Position numbers and translations under genes: made by a program. From Microbacterium sufflavum (GTDB taxonomy: Bacteria > Actinomycetota > Actinomycetes > Actinomycetales > Microbacteriaceae): a DNA stretch of 64,000 bases. Numbering within the stretch: the stretch's first letter is position 1; each line of letters opens with the position of its first letter. A model generated the notes under the pieces. The model saw nothing but the letters and a program-made list of their open reading frames with translations. It did not search any database and was not told the DNA's origin. Location of the stretch: assembly GCF_023091155.1 (NCBI RefSeq), contig NZ_JAHWXK010000001.1:1240001-1304000 (forward strand), given 5' to 3'. Positions 41,944-51,337 of the stretch are shown piece by piece.

Positions 41944-41983
41944 TCCGCGGCACGGCTCCTTTCGCTGAGTGCGCCGTGCCGCG
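41944..41983. terminator. Bidirectional terminator hairpin
   Basis: CCGCGGCACGGC (41944-41955) and GCCGTGCCGCGG (41972-41983) form a perfect 12-bp stem with a 16-base loop between two convergent genes, 20 bp past the FAH stop. Confidence 0.7.
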
Positions 41984-42010
41984 GCCAGAGGCCGTCGGGG
42001 GTGTGCGAGG

Positions 42011-42862
42011 TCAGGCGAGGTCGCGCGGCGGCTGCGGCGGGGTGCGGTGCAGGGGGTCGGCGACCGGGATGCGCTCGGGCTCCGGCTCGGCCTGGGCCTC
42101 GGGCGTCGCGGCGGGGGCGGCGGGAGTGGCGGGGAGCTCGCGGGCGACCTGCTTCTCCAGCACCGTCACGGCCTCGTCCGACAGCAGGATCAGGCCGTCG
42201 AGCTCTTCGCGCACGCGCTTGTAGGCCACGTTGCGCTCGGCCTGCGTCGCCGACTCGGCGACCGCGACCTTCAGCAGCTGCTGCGCGCGGTCGAGGCGCT
42301 TGCGCTCCGCCTCCGTGAAGGTGGAGTCGCGCAGCCGGCGGGCATCCTTCTCGGCGATCTCGAACGCCACCGCGTAGTCGCCAACGGCCTGCAGGTACTC
42401 CGCGATCTGGTGCTCCGACAGCGTCGCGCCGGCCGAGGCGGGGCGCAGCGCGTCGGCGGTCTTCTTGGCGCGCAGGAACGCGGCGGTGAGCGGTTGCCGT
42501 CCGTCGCTCATCGCGGGGAAGGCGATCAGCTTCGCCACGTCGAGCTCGTAGTCGAGCCAGCGGGCCGTGATCTCGTCGTGCTCGGCGAACAGCCGCGTCA
42601 GCAGGTCGTCGGTCGACACGGGGGCCGTGGTGTCGACCACCGACGGGCCGCGGCGCTTCGCCTCGCGGCCCAGGGCGCGGGCCTCGATCTCGGCGGTCTT
42701 CAGCTGCGCCTTCATGCGCAGCGTCTCCAGGCGGCGTTCGTGACGGCGCTTCGAGCTGCGCTCCCACGCCTTCGCCACGCCTCCGGCCATGCCCATGAGC
42801 GGGAAGACGAGCCACCAGTAGTGCCCCGCGAAGGTCCAGAAGCCCTGGATGAACTCGTCCAT
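42011..42862 (-). CDS. Conserved membrane-anchored coiled-coil protein of unknown function
   Basis: A 283-residue protein with one N-terminal membrane segment (YWWLVFPLMGMAGGVAKAW, about residues 15-33). A basic stop-transfer stretch (SSKRRHERR) and a long charged helical region rich in Glu, Ala and Arg follow, likely coiled coil (about residues 36-65 and 165-220). The last 45 residues are Pro/Ala-rich. I do not recognise a domain. Its neighbours do not point to a pathway. It is probably a cytoplasm-facing anchored protein. It diverges from an oxidoreductase gene and is separated from the FAH gene by a terminator. Confidence 0.75.
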   Translation of the reverse strand: MDEFIQGFWTFAGHYWWLVFPLMGMAGGVAKAWERSSKRRHERRLETLRMKAQLKTAEIEARALGREAKRRGPSVVDTTAPVSTDDLLTRLFAEHDEITARWLDYELDVAKLIAFPAMSDGRQPLTAAFLRAKKTADALRPASAGATLSEHQIAEYLQAVGDYAVAFEIAEKDARRLRDSTFTEAERKRLDRAQQLLKVAVAESATQAERNVAYKRVREELDGLILLSDEAVTVLEKQVARELPATPAAPAATPEAQAEPEPERIPVADPLHRTPPQPPRDLA

Positions 42863-43041
42863 GATGGGTTCAGCCTACTGCGCAGGGGCCGGGCGCCGGC
42901 GGCCGTCCGTCGGCTCGGATCGGCAGCGTCCGCGGTGGTGGACCCGCGCCGCGAGGCAGACCGCGGCTAGGGTGGGCGCAGAGCCGGCCGGGCGGGGCGC
43001 GGCATCGTCGTCCTCCGCCGGTCGCCGTGGAGGAGGACAGC

Positions 43042-43890
43042 ATGGAGACGAAGAACGTCGCGATCGTCGGCATCGAGAACAGTCATGCCACCGAGATCGT
43101 CCGCCACCTCAACGGGGAGGAGGCAGCCGACCTCCCGGTGCGGGTCTCGGCCCTCGTCGCGGGCGAGGTGGAGCGCACCAGGGAGCTCGCCGAGCTCGGA
43201 GCCATCACCCGCATCGCCCCCGAGGTGTCTGAGCTCAACGGCGCGGTCGACGCGCTCATCGTGACCAGCCGTGACGGGGCGCTCCACCGCGCGCTCGCCG
43301 TGCCGTTCCTCGAGGCCGGCACTCCCGTCTGGGTCGACAAGCCGCTGGCCACGACGCTCGACGACGCCGACGCGATCCTCGCCGCGGCCGAGCGTGGCGG
43401 CACGACCGTCACCTCCTCCTCGGCGCTCCGCTGGCTCGACGACACCGCGGCGATCGCCGACGCCGTGGCCGGGGTCGGCGCGCTCCAGTCGCTCACCGTC
43501 TCGGGCCCGGCCGACGCCGACAGCCCGCACGGCGGTCTCTTCTTCTACGGCATCCACCACGCCGACGTCGCCCAGCACCTGCTGCCCGGCGCGGCGGAGG
43601 GCGTGGAGGTCGAGCGGGCCGACGGCCGTGTCGTCGCGCGCTACCGCGTCGGCGGCGTGCCGGTGGTGCTGGACTTCGTGCGGCCCGAGGGCGACGCGGC
43701 CGTGCCGTTCCACGTGACGGCGGTCGGTACGGGCGGCACGGTCGAGCGCGACATCGAGGTCGGCCCCGACTACGTACGGCCCGGAGTCGACGCGTTCGTG
43801 CGGCTGCTGCTCACCGGCGAGACCCCGGTCCCGGTCGCCCAGCTGCGCGAGCCCATCGCGGTGCTGGAGCAGATCACGCGCGCGCTCTGA
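43042..43890 (+). CDS. Gfo/Idh/MocA family oxidoreductase
   Basis: A 282-residue oxidoreductase. The N-terminus NVAIVGIENSHATEIVRHL is a Rossmann strand with a modified glycine turn, and the hallmark VDKPLATT replaces EKP, with the Lys still present. FFYGIHHADVAQHLL carries the catalytic-site His residues. It is shorter than most family members (about 330-390 residues), mainly in the C-terminal domain. The ATG at 43042 follows GGAGGAGG; an in-frame ATG at 43027 lacks one. It is monocistronic and converges with the VOC protein. The substrate is unknown. Confidence 0.82.
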   Translation: METKNVAIVGIENSHATEIVRHLNGEEAADLPVRVSALVAGEVERTRELAELGAITRIAPEVSELNGAVDALIVTSRDGALHRALAVPFLEAGTPVWVDKPLATTLDDADAILAAAERGGTTVTSSSALRWLDDTAAIADAVAGVGALQSLTVSGPADADSPHGGLFFYGIHHADVAQHLLPGAAEGVEVERADGRVVARYRVGGVPVVLDFVRPEGDAAVPFHVTAVGTGGTVERDIEVGPDYVRPGVDAFVRLLLTGETPVPVAQLREPIAVLEQITRAL

Positions 43891-43901
43891 TGCTCCGGCG
43901 T

Positions 43902-43928
43902 CGCGGAGGTGGGGGACGTTCCTCCGCG
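43902..43928. terminator. Terminator-like hairpin between convergent genes
   Basis: CGCGGAGG (43902-43909) pairs with CCTCCGCG (43921-43928) around an 11-base loop, just after the oxidoreductase stop and before the VOC-protein stop. Confidence 0.55.
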
Positions 43929-43983
43929 CGACTCCTCGGGCGCCAGATATCGAACGCCCGCACCGGTGACCACGCGGCCGAGC

Positions 43984-44421
43984 TCAGCTCCTCGTGAGGT
44001 CTTGCGCGAGCATCACGATGATGCCGCTCGGGCCGCGTAGATACGTCAGCTTGTACACGTCCCGGTAGGTGGCGACGCCGCGCAGCGGGTGGCAGCCGTG
44101 CCGGGCGGCGATGGCCAGTGACGCGTCGATGTCGTCCACGGAGAAGGCGACGCGGTGCATGCCGATCTCGTTCGGCAGTGTGGGTTCGGTCTCGATCGCG
44201 GCGGGGTGGAGGTACTCGAACAGTTCGAGCTGCCCCTGGCCGTCGGGCGTCTGCAGCACGGCGATCCTCGCGTGGTTGCCGTCGAGCCCCACCGCGGTCG
44301 ACGCCCACTCGCCGCTCACCTCGTCGCGCCCGACCACCTCCAGCCCGAGGTCGGTGAAGAAGGCGATCGTGGCTTCCAGGTCGCGCACGGCGATCCCGAC
44401 GTTCTCCAGGTGGATGGGCAT
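43984..44421 (-). CDS. VOC superfamily protein (methylmalonyl-CoA epimerase/glyoxalase-like)
   Basis: A 145-residue protein with the paired beta-alpha-beta-beta-beta units of the vicinal oxygen chelate fold. The first metal His is in HLENVGIAVRDLE, QLELFEYLHP holds the Glu ligand, and MHRVAFSVDDIDASL begins the second half with another His. The best comparison is with methylmalonyl-CoA epimerase-like and glyoxalase/bleomycin-resistance-like proteins. The reaction cannot be deduced. Its ATG at 44421 is about 30 bp after the stop of the DksA-like gene, so the two may share a transcript. Confidence 0.82.
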   Translation of the reverse strand: MPIHLENVGIAVRDLEATIAFFTDLGLEVVGRDEVSGEWASTAVGLDGNHARIAVLQTPDGQGQLELFEYLHPAAIETEPTLPNEIGMHRVAFSVDDIDASLAIAARHGCHPLRGVATYRDVYKLTYLRGPSGIIVMLAQDLTRS

Positions 44422-44453
44422 GCCGCGATGCTACGCCGTGCCGTGTCGTGGTG

Positions 44454-44804
44454 TCAGCGGCCGAGCTTCTCCGCGCAGGCGACGCAGTACTCGGCGAACG
44501 GTCGCACTTCCAGCCGCCCGGCGGGGATGGGTTTCCCGCAGTTCGCGCAGACGCCGTAGGTGCCCGCATCGAGACGGGCCAGCGCGTCGTCCACCTGCTG
44601 CAGCTCCACCGCCGCAGCCTCGGCCAGCCCGGTGAGCCGTGACCACTCCGACGACAGCGTCACACCCTCGGGGTCGTGCTCGTCGTCGTCGTTCGAGCCC
44701 TCGCGGTCGTGCATGAGCTCGTCGAGCGTGGCCGCGGTCGCGCGCACCCGCCCTTCCGCCTCGGCGCGCAGTCGTTCCAGCAGCACGCGCGGATCCTCAC
44801 TCAT
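44454..44804 (-). CDS. TraR/DksA family C4-type zinc-finger protein
   Basis: A 116-residue protein with an N-terminal helical coiled coil and a C-terminal zinc finger, CANCGKPIPAGRLEVRPFAEYCVAC (Cys-x2-Cys and Cys-x2-Cys). This is the DksA/TraR layout. DksA proteins bind the RNA polymerase secondary channel. The acidic loop DGREGSNDDDEHD-type region (HDREGSNDDDEHDPEG) matches actinobacterial members. The role here is most likely transcriptional, but no direct link to its neighbours is visible. Confidence 0.87.
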   Translation of the reverse strand: MSEDPRVLLERLRAEAEGRVRATAATLDELMHDREGSNDDDEHDPEGVTLSSEWSRLTGLAEAAAVELQQVDDALARLDAGTYGVCANCGKPIPAGRLEVRPFAEYCVACAEKLGR

Positions 44805-44855
44805 CCGCCCACTCTAGGCGCGCCTTCCGACACCGGCGCGCGCCTGCCGCGTGGC

Positions 44856-47408
44856 TCACTCGTGCGCGCGGCGCTCCGCCCGGGTGCGCGGGGGCTGCAC
44901 CGCGGGGATGGAGTCGGTGTGCACGGCGGGGTGGTCGCGCTCCAGCGCCGCGCCCTCCATGTCGACGTTCGGGATGAGACGGTCGAGCCACCGCGGCAGC
45001 CACCACGCCGAACGGCCGAGCAGATGCATGAGCGCGGGCATCAGCAGCATCCGCACCACGAAGGCGTCGAGCAGCACGCCGAACGCGAGCCCGAACCCGA
45101 TCGAGCGGATGATGGTCGACTCGGAGAAGATGAACCCGCCGAACACCGACACCATGATGAGCGCCGCGGCGATCACGACCGAGCGGCCGGCGCGGAAGCC
45201 CTGGGCGACGGCGTCTCGTGCGGAGGCGCCGTGCACGTACGCCTCGCGCATGCCCGAGGCGAGGAACAGCTGGTAGTCCATCGCGAGCCCGAACAGGATG
45301 CCGACGAGGATCACCGGCAGGAAGCTCAGGATCGGCCCGGTGCTGTGCAGGCCGATCAGGTCGGCGCCCCAGCCCCACTGGAACACCGCGACGATCAGGC
45401 CGTACGTCGCGAACAGCGACAGCACGAAGCCGCCGGTCGCGATCAGCGGCACGAGCAGCGAGCGGAACACCACGATCATGATGAGCAGCGACAACCCGAC
45501 CACCACCACGAGGTACAGCGGCAGCACCGCCGCCAGGGCCTCGGAGATGTCGATGTTGATGGCGGCCTGACCGGCGACGCCGAGCGTGATGTCGCCGTCG
45601 ATCGCGGGCAGCGCACGCAGGTCCTGCACGAGCTTCTCGGTCGAGGCGCTGTTCGGCCCCTCCTCCGGCAGCACCTGGAAGGCGAGGAGCGTGTTGTCGT
45701 CGGAGGTGGCGATGGGTGCCACGGCGGCCACGTCGTCCTGCTCCGCGATCTTCTCCGCCACCGTCACCTGGGTGGCGAGCAGGTCGTCGTCGCTCACGGC
45801 GTCGTCCAGCGTCGCGGTCACCAGGAGGGGACCGTTCGCGCCCTCGCCGAACTGCTCCTCGACCGCCTGGAACGCGCGGTAGCTGGTGGAGTCGGACGGT
45901 TCGCTCGACCCGTCCGGCAGCCCCAGGCGCATCGACATCGACGGGATCGCGATGATGAGCAGCGCGACGATGCTGACGACCGCGGTGACCACGGCGCGCA
46001 GGGTCGACATGCGGCGCACGGGCTTGCCCGCCGCGTGCTCCTGCCCGATCGTCGCGCGGGCCTTGCGGCTCAGCAGTCGCGTGCCGACGAGGCCGAGGAT
46101 CGCGGGGGCGAGCGTGATGGCCACGAGGACCGCGACCGCGACGCACACCGCGCCGACCGTGCCCATGAGCCCGAGGAACGGCACTCCGGTGACGTTGAGC
46201 GCGAGCAGCGCGACGATCACGGTCGTACCGGCGAACACGACCGCCGTGCCCGAGGTGCCCGTGGCGAGCCCGATCGACTCGCGCACGGGCGACCCGGCGA
46301 GCAGCTGCTTGCGATGCCTGTTGACGATGAAGAGCGAGTAGTCGATGCCGACCGCGAGACCCAGCATCACACCGAGCACGGGGGTGACCGAGGCCATGTC
46401 GACCACGCCGGAGAAGGCGAGCGAGGCGGTGACGCCGACCCCGACGCCCACGACCGCCGTGACGATGGGCAGCGCGGCGCCGATCAGCGAGCCGAGCATC
46501 ACGATGAGCACGACCGCGGCGAACGCGAGCCCGATGGCCTCGCCCACGCCGAAGATCTCGGGCACGCCCTGCGCGATGTCGGTGCCGAAGTCGACCGTGA
46601 CCCCGTCGATCTTCTCGTCCTGGAAGTGCGCGATGGTGGCCTGCTTGACCTCTTCGGACAGCTCCAGGCGCGGGTCGGTGAACGACACGTTGACGATCGC
46701 GGTGGAGCCGTCTTCCGAGACGACGCCGATGCCGTCCGTCAGGTCGAGCAGGCGGGAGCCGAGTTCGACCTGTTCCGCGTTCGCGTCGAGCTCGGTGCGG
46801 TTCGCGTCGATCGTCGCCTGCTGCGCCTCCAGCTGTGCGAGCTGCGCGTTGAGGGCGGCGAGCTGCGCGTCGAGGGCGGCGAGCTGCTCCGCGGGCGCTC
46901 CGGCGGCTTCGGCCTGTGCCCGCGCCGCGGTGAGCTGATCGAGTCCGCCCTGGAGCTGGGTGCGACCTGCGTCGAGCTGCGCCTGTCCGGCGTCGAGCTG
47001 GGCGCGTCCGCTGTCGAGCTGCGCCTGCCCGTCGGTGAGCTGCTGCGCCTGGGCGGCCTGCTGCTGCTGGGCGTCGAACGGGTCGACCACCGAGGCGACG
47101 CCGTCGAGGTCTTCCGCGCTCGCGGCGAGGTCGGAGATCGCCTGCTTCTGCTCGTCGGTGAAGGGCTCGCCGTCGTCGGTGCGGTACACGACCGTGCCGG
47201 TGCCGCCCGCGGTGTCGGGCAGCTTCTTCGCGAGCTGGTCGGTGACCGCGCCCGACGCGGTGCCGGGGATGTCGAAGCTGTTGCTCAGCGTGCCGCCGAG
47301 GGTGAGGAAGGCGCCGACGCCGATGCCGAGGATCACGACCCACGAGACGATCACCGTCCACGCCCTGCGCGCAGCGAAAGAACCCAGACGGAACAGCAGT
47401 GAGGCCAC
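44856..47408 (-). CDS. MMPL family RND transporter
   Basis: An 850-residue inner-membrane transporter with about twelve helices in two halves. The MMPL/RND motifs are LAVGIDYSLFIVNRHRKQL in the first half and LFGLAMDYQLFLASGMREAY in the second, each with the proton-relay Asp-Tyr. The first periplasmic loop carries a repeated heptad-like coiled coil (QLDAGQAQLDAGRTQLQGG region, about residues 115-205). Such carriers export lipids or drugs. The GTG at 47408 is preferred because GAAGGAG lies five bases before it, whereas the ATG at 47435 has no such site. The TetR gene diverges immediately upstream, which suggests it is the local repressor. Confidence 0.88.
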   Translation of the reverse strand: MASLLFRLGSFAARRAWTVIVSWVVILGIGVGAFLTLGGTLSNSFDIPGTASGAVTDQLAKKLPDTAGGTGTVVYRTDDGEPFTDEQKQAISDLAASAEDLDGVASVVDPFDAQQQQAAQAQQLTDGQAQLDSGRAQLDAGQAQLDAGRTQLQGGLDQLTAARAQAEAAGAPAEQLAALDAQLAALNAQLAQLEAQQATIDANRTELDANAEQVELGSRLLDLTDGIGVVSEDGSTAIVNVSFTDPRLELSEEVKQATIAHFQDEKIDGVTVDFGTDIAQGVPEIFGVGEAIGLAFAAVVLIVMLGSLIGAALPIVTAVVGVGVGVTASLAFSGVVDMASVTPVLGVMLGLAVGIDYSLFIVNRHRKQLLAGSPVRESIGLATGTSGTAVVFAGTTVIVALLALNVTGVPFLGLMGTVGAVCVAVAVLVAITLAPAILGLVGTRLLSRKARATIGQEHAAGKPVRRMSTLRAVVTAVVSIVALLIIAIPSMSMRLGLPDGSSEPSDSTSYRAFQAVEEQFGEGANGPLLVTATLDDAVSDDDLLATQVTVAEKIAEQDDVAAVAPIATSDDNTLLAFQVLPEEGPNSASTEKLVQDLRALPAIDGDITLGVAGQAAINIDISEALAAVLPLYLVVVVGLSLLIMIVVFRSLLVPLIATGGFVLSLFATYGLIVAVFQWGWGADLIGLHSTGPILSFLPVILVGILFGLAMDYQLFLASGMREAYVHGASARDAVAQGFRAGRSVVIAAALIMVSVFGGFIFSESTIIRSIGFGLAFGVLLDAFVVRMLLMPALMHLLGRSAWWLPRWLDRLIPNVDMEGAALERDHPAVHTDSIPAVQPPRTRAERRAHE

Positions 47409-47420
47409 GTGATCTCCTTC

Positions 47421-47470
47421 AGACGAAAAGATCATACGGCACGTCTCGTCTAGGGTTCTGTGGCTATCCT
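47421..47470. promoter_or_regulatory. Divergent MMPL/TetR control region
   Basis: AGACGA (47421-47426) and TCGTCT (47446-47451) form an inverted repeat that flanks TATGAT on the minus strand (plus 47431-47436), a likely -10 of the MMPL gene. TATCCT at 47465-47470 is a likely -10 for the TetR gene, six bases before its ATG, again suggesting a leaderless transcript. Confidence 0.5.
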
Positions 47471-47476
47471 GAACGC

Positions 47477-48046
47477 ATGGTGAACGTGCATCGCAGCGGC
47501 CCTGTGCGCAGCACCGCGGCCCGCGAGGCGATCCTCGCCGCCACGGCTCGGCTCTTCCACAACCAGGGCTACGACCGGCTCACGATCGAGGGCATCGCGA
47601 AAGAGGCCGGAGTCGGCAAGCAGACCATCTACCGCTGGTGGCCATCGCGGGGGGCTCTCATCGGCGAGTGCCTGGCCGAAGGGCTCCTGGTTCCGGTCGA
47701 CTTCGTCGTGCCCGACACGGGAGACCTCTCCGCCGACGTCGAGACGTGGCTGCGCAGCGTCCTCGCGATCCTGGAGGAGCCGCAGGGCGGGGTGCTGCTG
47801 CGATCCCTCGTCGCCGCCGCCACCGAAGACGCCTCGGTCGGCGCGCACCTGGGCGAGAGCCTCGGCGTGGAGAAGTACCTCGTCGAGCGGCTGCGCGGCG
47901 GCATCCGGGATGGGCAGCTCGCCGACGACGCCCCGGTCGAGCAGCTCGGTCGCGCCATCCTCGGGGCGATCATCGTCGAGGCGCTCGGCCGCGAAGCCCA
48001 CGACCCGGGCTCGGTCGTCGCCCTGACGCGCTTCCTCTTCCGCTGA
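47477..48046 (+). CDS. TetR family transcriptional regulator
   Basis: A 189-residue repressor. The N-terminal HTH (AAREAILAATARLFHNQGYDRLTIEGIAKEAGVGKQTIYRWWPSR, about residues 13-56) is diagnostic of TetR proteins. The C-terminal domain resembles the TetR_C_33-type ligand region (PDTGDLSADVETWLRSVLAIL). It is transcribed divergently from the MMPL exporter, with an inverted repeat between, so it probably represses that gene and itself. The ligand is unknown. Confidence 0.9.
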   Translation: MVNVHRSGPVRSTAAREAILAATARLFHNQGYDRLTIEGIAKEAGVGKQTIYRWWPSRGALIGECLAEGLLVPVDFVVPDTGDLSADVETWLRSVLAILEEPQGGVLLRSLVAAATEDASVGAHLGESLGVEKYLVERLRGGIRDGQLADDAPVEQLGRAILGAIIVEALGREAHDPGSVVALTRFLFR

Positions 48047-48102
48047 CGCCCGTCGCCTTGTCGCCGGCGTGGTTCCTGAGCGAGCGCCAGTGAGATGAAG
48101 GC

Positions 48103-48243
48103 TCAGCCGAGGAGGATCGTGAGCACGGTCGCGCCGCCGCCACCGAGGATCAGCGCCACGATGACCGTCCACGCCACGATGCGGATGCGCCGGTTGCGCT
48201 TCTCGCCGAGGTCGCCGTAGTCCTCGCTGAGGTTGTCGCTCAT
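48103..48243 (-). CDS. Small membrane protein downstream of purL
   Basis: A 46-residue protein ([20 protein letters not shown], then a single hydrophobic helix [22 protein letters not shown]). The ATG at 48243 overlaps the purL stop in an ATGA pattern, so it is translationally coupled to purL. The N-terminus is acidic and then basic before the helix, predicting an N-in orientation. No function is known. It is too short to be picked up by many gene finders. Confidence 0.65.
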   Translation of the reverse strand: MSDNLSEDYGDLGEKRNRRIRIVAWTVIVALILGGGGATVLTILLG

Positions 48244-50570
48244 GCGTCCACCGGCTCCGTCACGGTCGGGCCGAAGTACGACGGCAGCGTGGCCTGCGAG
48301 CGCTCGCGCAGCTCGGCGGCCGACACGGTGAACACGTCCTGCACCTCGAGCTGCGGCTCGCTGTCGGTCACACCGATGCGCATCACCGGGTAGCCGCGGC
48401 CCTCGCACAGCCCGCGGAACTTCACGTCGTCCTCGCGGGGCACGGTCACGATCACGCGACCGGTCGACTCGGAGAACAGCGCGGTGGCGGCGTCCACCTC
48501 GTCGCGGTCCATGATCTCGGTGAGCCACACGCGGGCGCCGACGCCGAAGCGCATCACGCCCTCCGCGAGCGCCTGCGCCAGGCCGCCCTCGGACAGGTCG
48601 TGCGCGGACGAGATCAGCCACTCGTCGCGGGCCGCAGCGAGCAGGCCCGCGAGGCGCTTCTCACCCGCGAGGTCGACCTTCGGCGGGCGACCGCCGAGGT
48701 GCTGGTGCACGACCTCGGCCCACGCGGAGCCCGACAGCTCGGTCTGCGTGGTGCCGAGCAGGTAGATGTTCTGCCCCTCGTCCTGCCACCCCGACGGGAT
48801 GCGGCGGGACACGTCGTCGATGATGCCGAGCACGCCGACGAGCGGGGTCGGGTGGATCGGCACGTCGCCGGTCTGGTTGTAGAACGAGACGTTGCCGCCG
48901 GTGACCGGGGTGCCCAGCTCGTAGCAGCCGTCGGCCAGACCGTCGACCGTCTGCCCGAACTGCCACATGACCTCGGGGTTCTCGGGGGAGCCGAAGTTGA
49001 GGCAGTCGGTGATCGCGGTGGGCGTGGCGCCCGTCACGGCCACGTTGCGGTAGGCCTCCGCGAGCGCGAGCTGCGCCCCCGCGTACGGGTCGAGCTGGCA
49101 GTAGCGGCCGTTGGCGTCGGTCGCGATGGAGAACCCGAGGCCCGACTCCTCGTCGACCCGGATCATGCCCGCGTCGTCGGGGAAGCTGAGGGCGGTGTTG
49201 CCGAGCACGTAGTAGTCGTACTGGTTGGTGATCCAGCGGGTGTCGGCGAGGTTCGGGCTCGCGACGAGCGACAGGAACTGCTCGCGCAGCGTCTCCGGGT
49301 CGTTGGCGCGCGGCAGGTTCTCGGCGGCGTCGGCCTGCAGGGCGTCGATCCAGGTGGGGTACGCGACCGGGCGGTCGTACACGGGGCCGTCGACGGCGAC
49401 CGTGGACGGGTCGACGTCGACGATGCGCTCGCCCTGCCAGTCGATGATGAGACGCCCGTCGCCGGTGACCTCGCCCAGCACGGAGGTCTCGACCTCCCAC
49501 TTGTCGACGACCTTCATGAACGCGTCGAGCTTCTCGGGCGCGACGATCGCCATCATGCGCTCCTGCGACTCCGACATGAGGATCTCCTCGGCCGTGAGCG
49601 TGGGGTCGCGCAGCAGCACGTTGTCGAGCGAGACGTGCATGCCGCTGTTGCCGTTGGCCGCGAGCTCGCTGGTCGCGCAGGAGATGCCGGCGGCGCCGAG
49701 GTCCTGGATCGCCTCGACCAGCTCGCCGCGGTACAGCTCCAGGCAGCACTCGATGAGCACCTTCTCGGCGAACGGGTCGCCCACCTGCACCGCGGGGCGC
49801 TTGGTGGGGCCCGTGGAGTCGAACGAGTCGGAGGCGAGGATGCTCGCCCCGCCGATGCCGTCGCCACCCGTGCGGGCGCCGAACAGCACGACCTTGTTGC
49901 CCACGCCGGTCGCGTTGGCGAGCTTGAGGTCTTCGTGGCGCAGCACGCCCACGGCGAGCGCGTTCACGAGCGGGTTCGCCTGGTACACCGAGTCGAAGAC
50001 GGTCTCGCCGCCGATGTTCGGCAGGCCGAGGCAGTTGCCGTAGAAGCTGATGCCGCTCGTGACGCCGTGCACCACGCGGGCGGTGTCGGGGTGGTCGATC
50101 GCGCCGAAGCGCAGCGCGTCCATGACCGCGACCGGGCGGGCGCCCATCGAGATGATGTCGCGCACGATGCCGCCGACGCCGGTGGCCGCACCCTGGAACG
50201 GCTCGATGAAGCTCGGGTGGTTGTGCGACTCCGCCTTGAAGGTGACGGCCCAGCCCTCGCCGACGTCGATGACGCCCGCGTTCTGCCCCATGCCGACCAT
50301 GAGGCGTTCCTTCATCTCGTCGGAGACCTTCTGGCCGAAGCGGCGCAGGTAGTTCTTGCTCGACTTGTAGGAGCAGTGCTCCGACCACATCACCGAGTAC
50401 ATCGCCAGCTCGCCCGAGGTGGGGCGGCGGCCGAGGATCTCCTTGATGCGCGCGTACTCGTCGTCCTTGAGCCCGAGCGCGCCGTACGGCTGCTCCTTCT
50501 CGGGCGTCGCGATCGCGTTCTCGACCGAGTCGGGGACGTGCTGGGGGGAAGGTGCAGAGGGGGTGGTCAC
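48240..50570 (-). CDS. purL: Phosphoribosylformylglycinamidine synthase subunit PurL
   Basis: A 776-residue enzyme of de novo purine synthesis. It converts FGAR, ATP and ammonia (from PurQ) to FGAM. The PurL-type signatures [54 protein letters not shown] and [20 protein letters not shown] are present, with two ATP-grasp-like AIRS domains. The size matches the Gram-positive small PurL, which works with PurS and PurQ (not in this window). The GTG at 50570 is chosen because GGAG lies five bases before it. A GTG at 50576 has the GGAG too close. A small membrane protein overlaps its 3' end. Confidence 0.96.
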   Translation of the reverse strand: MTTPSAPSPQHVPDSVENAIATPEKEQPYGALGLKDDEYARIKEILGRRPTSGELAMYSVMWSEHCSYKSSKNYLRRFGQKVSDEMKERLMVGMGQNAGVIDVGEGWAVTFKAESHNHPSFIEPFQGAATGVGGIVRDIISMGARPVAVMDALRFGAIDHPDTARVVHGVTSGISFYGNCLGLPNIGGETVFDSVYQANPLVNALAVGVLRHEDLKLANATGVGNKVVLFGARTGGDGIGGASILASDSFDSTGPTKRPAVQVGDPFAEKVLIECCLELYRGELVEAIQDLGAAGISCATSELAANGNSGMHVSLDNVLLRDPTLTAEEILMSESQERMMAIVAPEKLDAFMKVVDKWEVETSVLGEVTGDGRLIIDWQGERIVDVDPSTVAVDGPVYDRPVAYPTWIDALQADAAENLPRANDPETLREQFLSLVASPNLADTRWITNQYDYYVLGNTALSFPDDAGMIRVDEESGLGFSIATDANGRYCQLDPYAGAQLALAEAYRNVAVTGATPTAITDCLNFGSPENPEVMWQFGQTVDGLADGCYELGTPVTGGNVSFYNQTGDVPIHPTPLVGVLGIIDDVSRRIPSGWQDEGQNIYLLGTTQTELSGSAWAEVVHQHLGGRPPKVDLAGEKRLAGLLAAARDEWLISSAHDLSEGGLAQALAEGVMRFGVGARVWLTEIMDRDEVDAATALFSESTGRVIVTVPREDDVKFRGLCEGRGYPVMRIGVTDSEPQLEVQDVFTVSAAELRERSQATLPSYFGPTVTEPVDA

Positions 50571-50651
50571 GCGCACTCCAAGGGAAGGGGCCGGCGGGGC
50601 GTCTTCAGTCTACCGGCGCGGGTGAGGCGGCTCTCCCGCGAGGGTTGGGCG

Positions 50652-50975
50652 TCAGATGCGGGCGGTGAGGACGGAAGCGATGTCTCTCTTCGTGTGGAGC
50701 ACGCGATGGACTCGCACGGTATCCGGATCGTCCGTGTACACGACGAGATAAGGATGGCTTCGAAGAGGGAAGGCGCGAATGTCGGGAATCTCGGTCACCA
50801 GCTCGAAGCGCGTCGATCCGAGCGCGCGATGCGCAGCCAGCCGGCTCATCGTCTGCTCGAGGTCGTCGATGAACGCGGTCGCGACGAGAGGCCCTGCTTC
50901 GCCGAGGTAGTACGTGACTGCGTCGTCGATGTCCTCATCGGCCCGCCTGGTGGTGACAACCCGCCCCACGATCAC
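50652..50975 (-). CDS. RelE/ParE family toxin
   Basis: A 107-residue toxin: TTRRADEDIDDAVTYYLGEAGPLVATAFIDDLEQTMSRLAAHRALGS is the helical N-half and FPLRSHPYLVVYTDDPDTVRVHRVLHTKRDI the C-terminal strands of the ParE fold. The GTG at 50975 overlaps the antitoxin stop by 4 bp. ParE-type proteins poison DNA gyrase, although the family also includes ribosome-dependent RNases. Together with the next gene it makes a complete type II module near purL. Confidence 0.88.
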   Translation of the reverse strand: MIVGRVVTTRRADEDIDDAVTYYLGEAGPLVATAFIDDLEQTMSRLAAHRALGSTRFELVTEIPDIRAFPLRSHPYLVVYTDDPDTVRVHRVLHTKRDIASVLTARI

Positions 50976-51214
50976 GCGTCGGCGGCGTCTGTGTGGACGC
51001 GGGCTCGAAGGCGATCGAAGTATGCCTGGTCAACCTCGGAGCCCGGTCCGGATGTCATCCCGTCGACGACCAGGGATCGCAACTGCTCGCGGGCCTGCTC
51101 ATGGCGGATCAGTTCACGCATGAATTCACTGCTGTTGCTGTAGCCGCGCGCGGCCACCTGCATCTCGACGAAATCCTTCAGTGCGTCCGGAAGAGAGATG
51201 TTCATCGTGGCCAT
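50972..51214 (-). CDS. ParD-like antitoxin (ribbon-helix-helix)
   Basis: An 80-residue protein. The N-terminal ribbon-helix-helix is MNISLPDALKDFVEMQVAARGYSNSSEFMRELIRHEQ, typical of ParD/CopG antitoxins, followed by a C-terminal helix that would bind the toxin. The ATG at 51214 is used; MNISLP at about 51205 is a possible start. A TGTCATGACA palindrome upstream probably serves autoregulation. Confidence 0.88.
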   Translation of the reverse strand: MATMNISLPDALKDFVEMQVAARGYSNSSEFMRELIRHEQAREQLRSLVVDGMTSGPGSEVDQAYFDRLRARVHTDAADA

Positions 51215-51243
51215 ACCCCCACGCTAGTGCTGATGGCAAAGTT

Positions 51244-51253
51244 TGTCATGACA
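51244..51253. promoter_or_regulatory. ParD operator candidate
   Basis: TGTCATGACA is a perfect 10-bp palindrome 30 bp before the antitoxin ATG (minus strand), in the position expected of a ParD autoregulatory site. Confidence 0.45.
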
Positions 51254-51337
51254 CCAGGGAAGCTCATGATCGACGGCGATTCCGTCGTGCCGCGGGGCAC
51301 CGACAGAGAAGGGGGAGAACTCGCGAGAACGTCTGGA

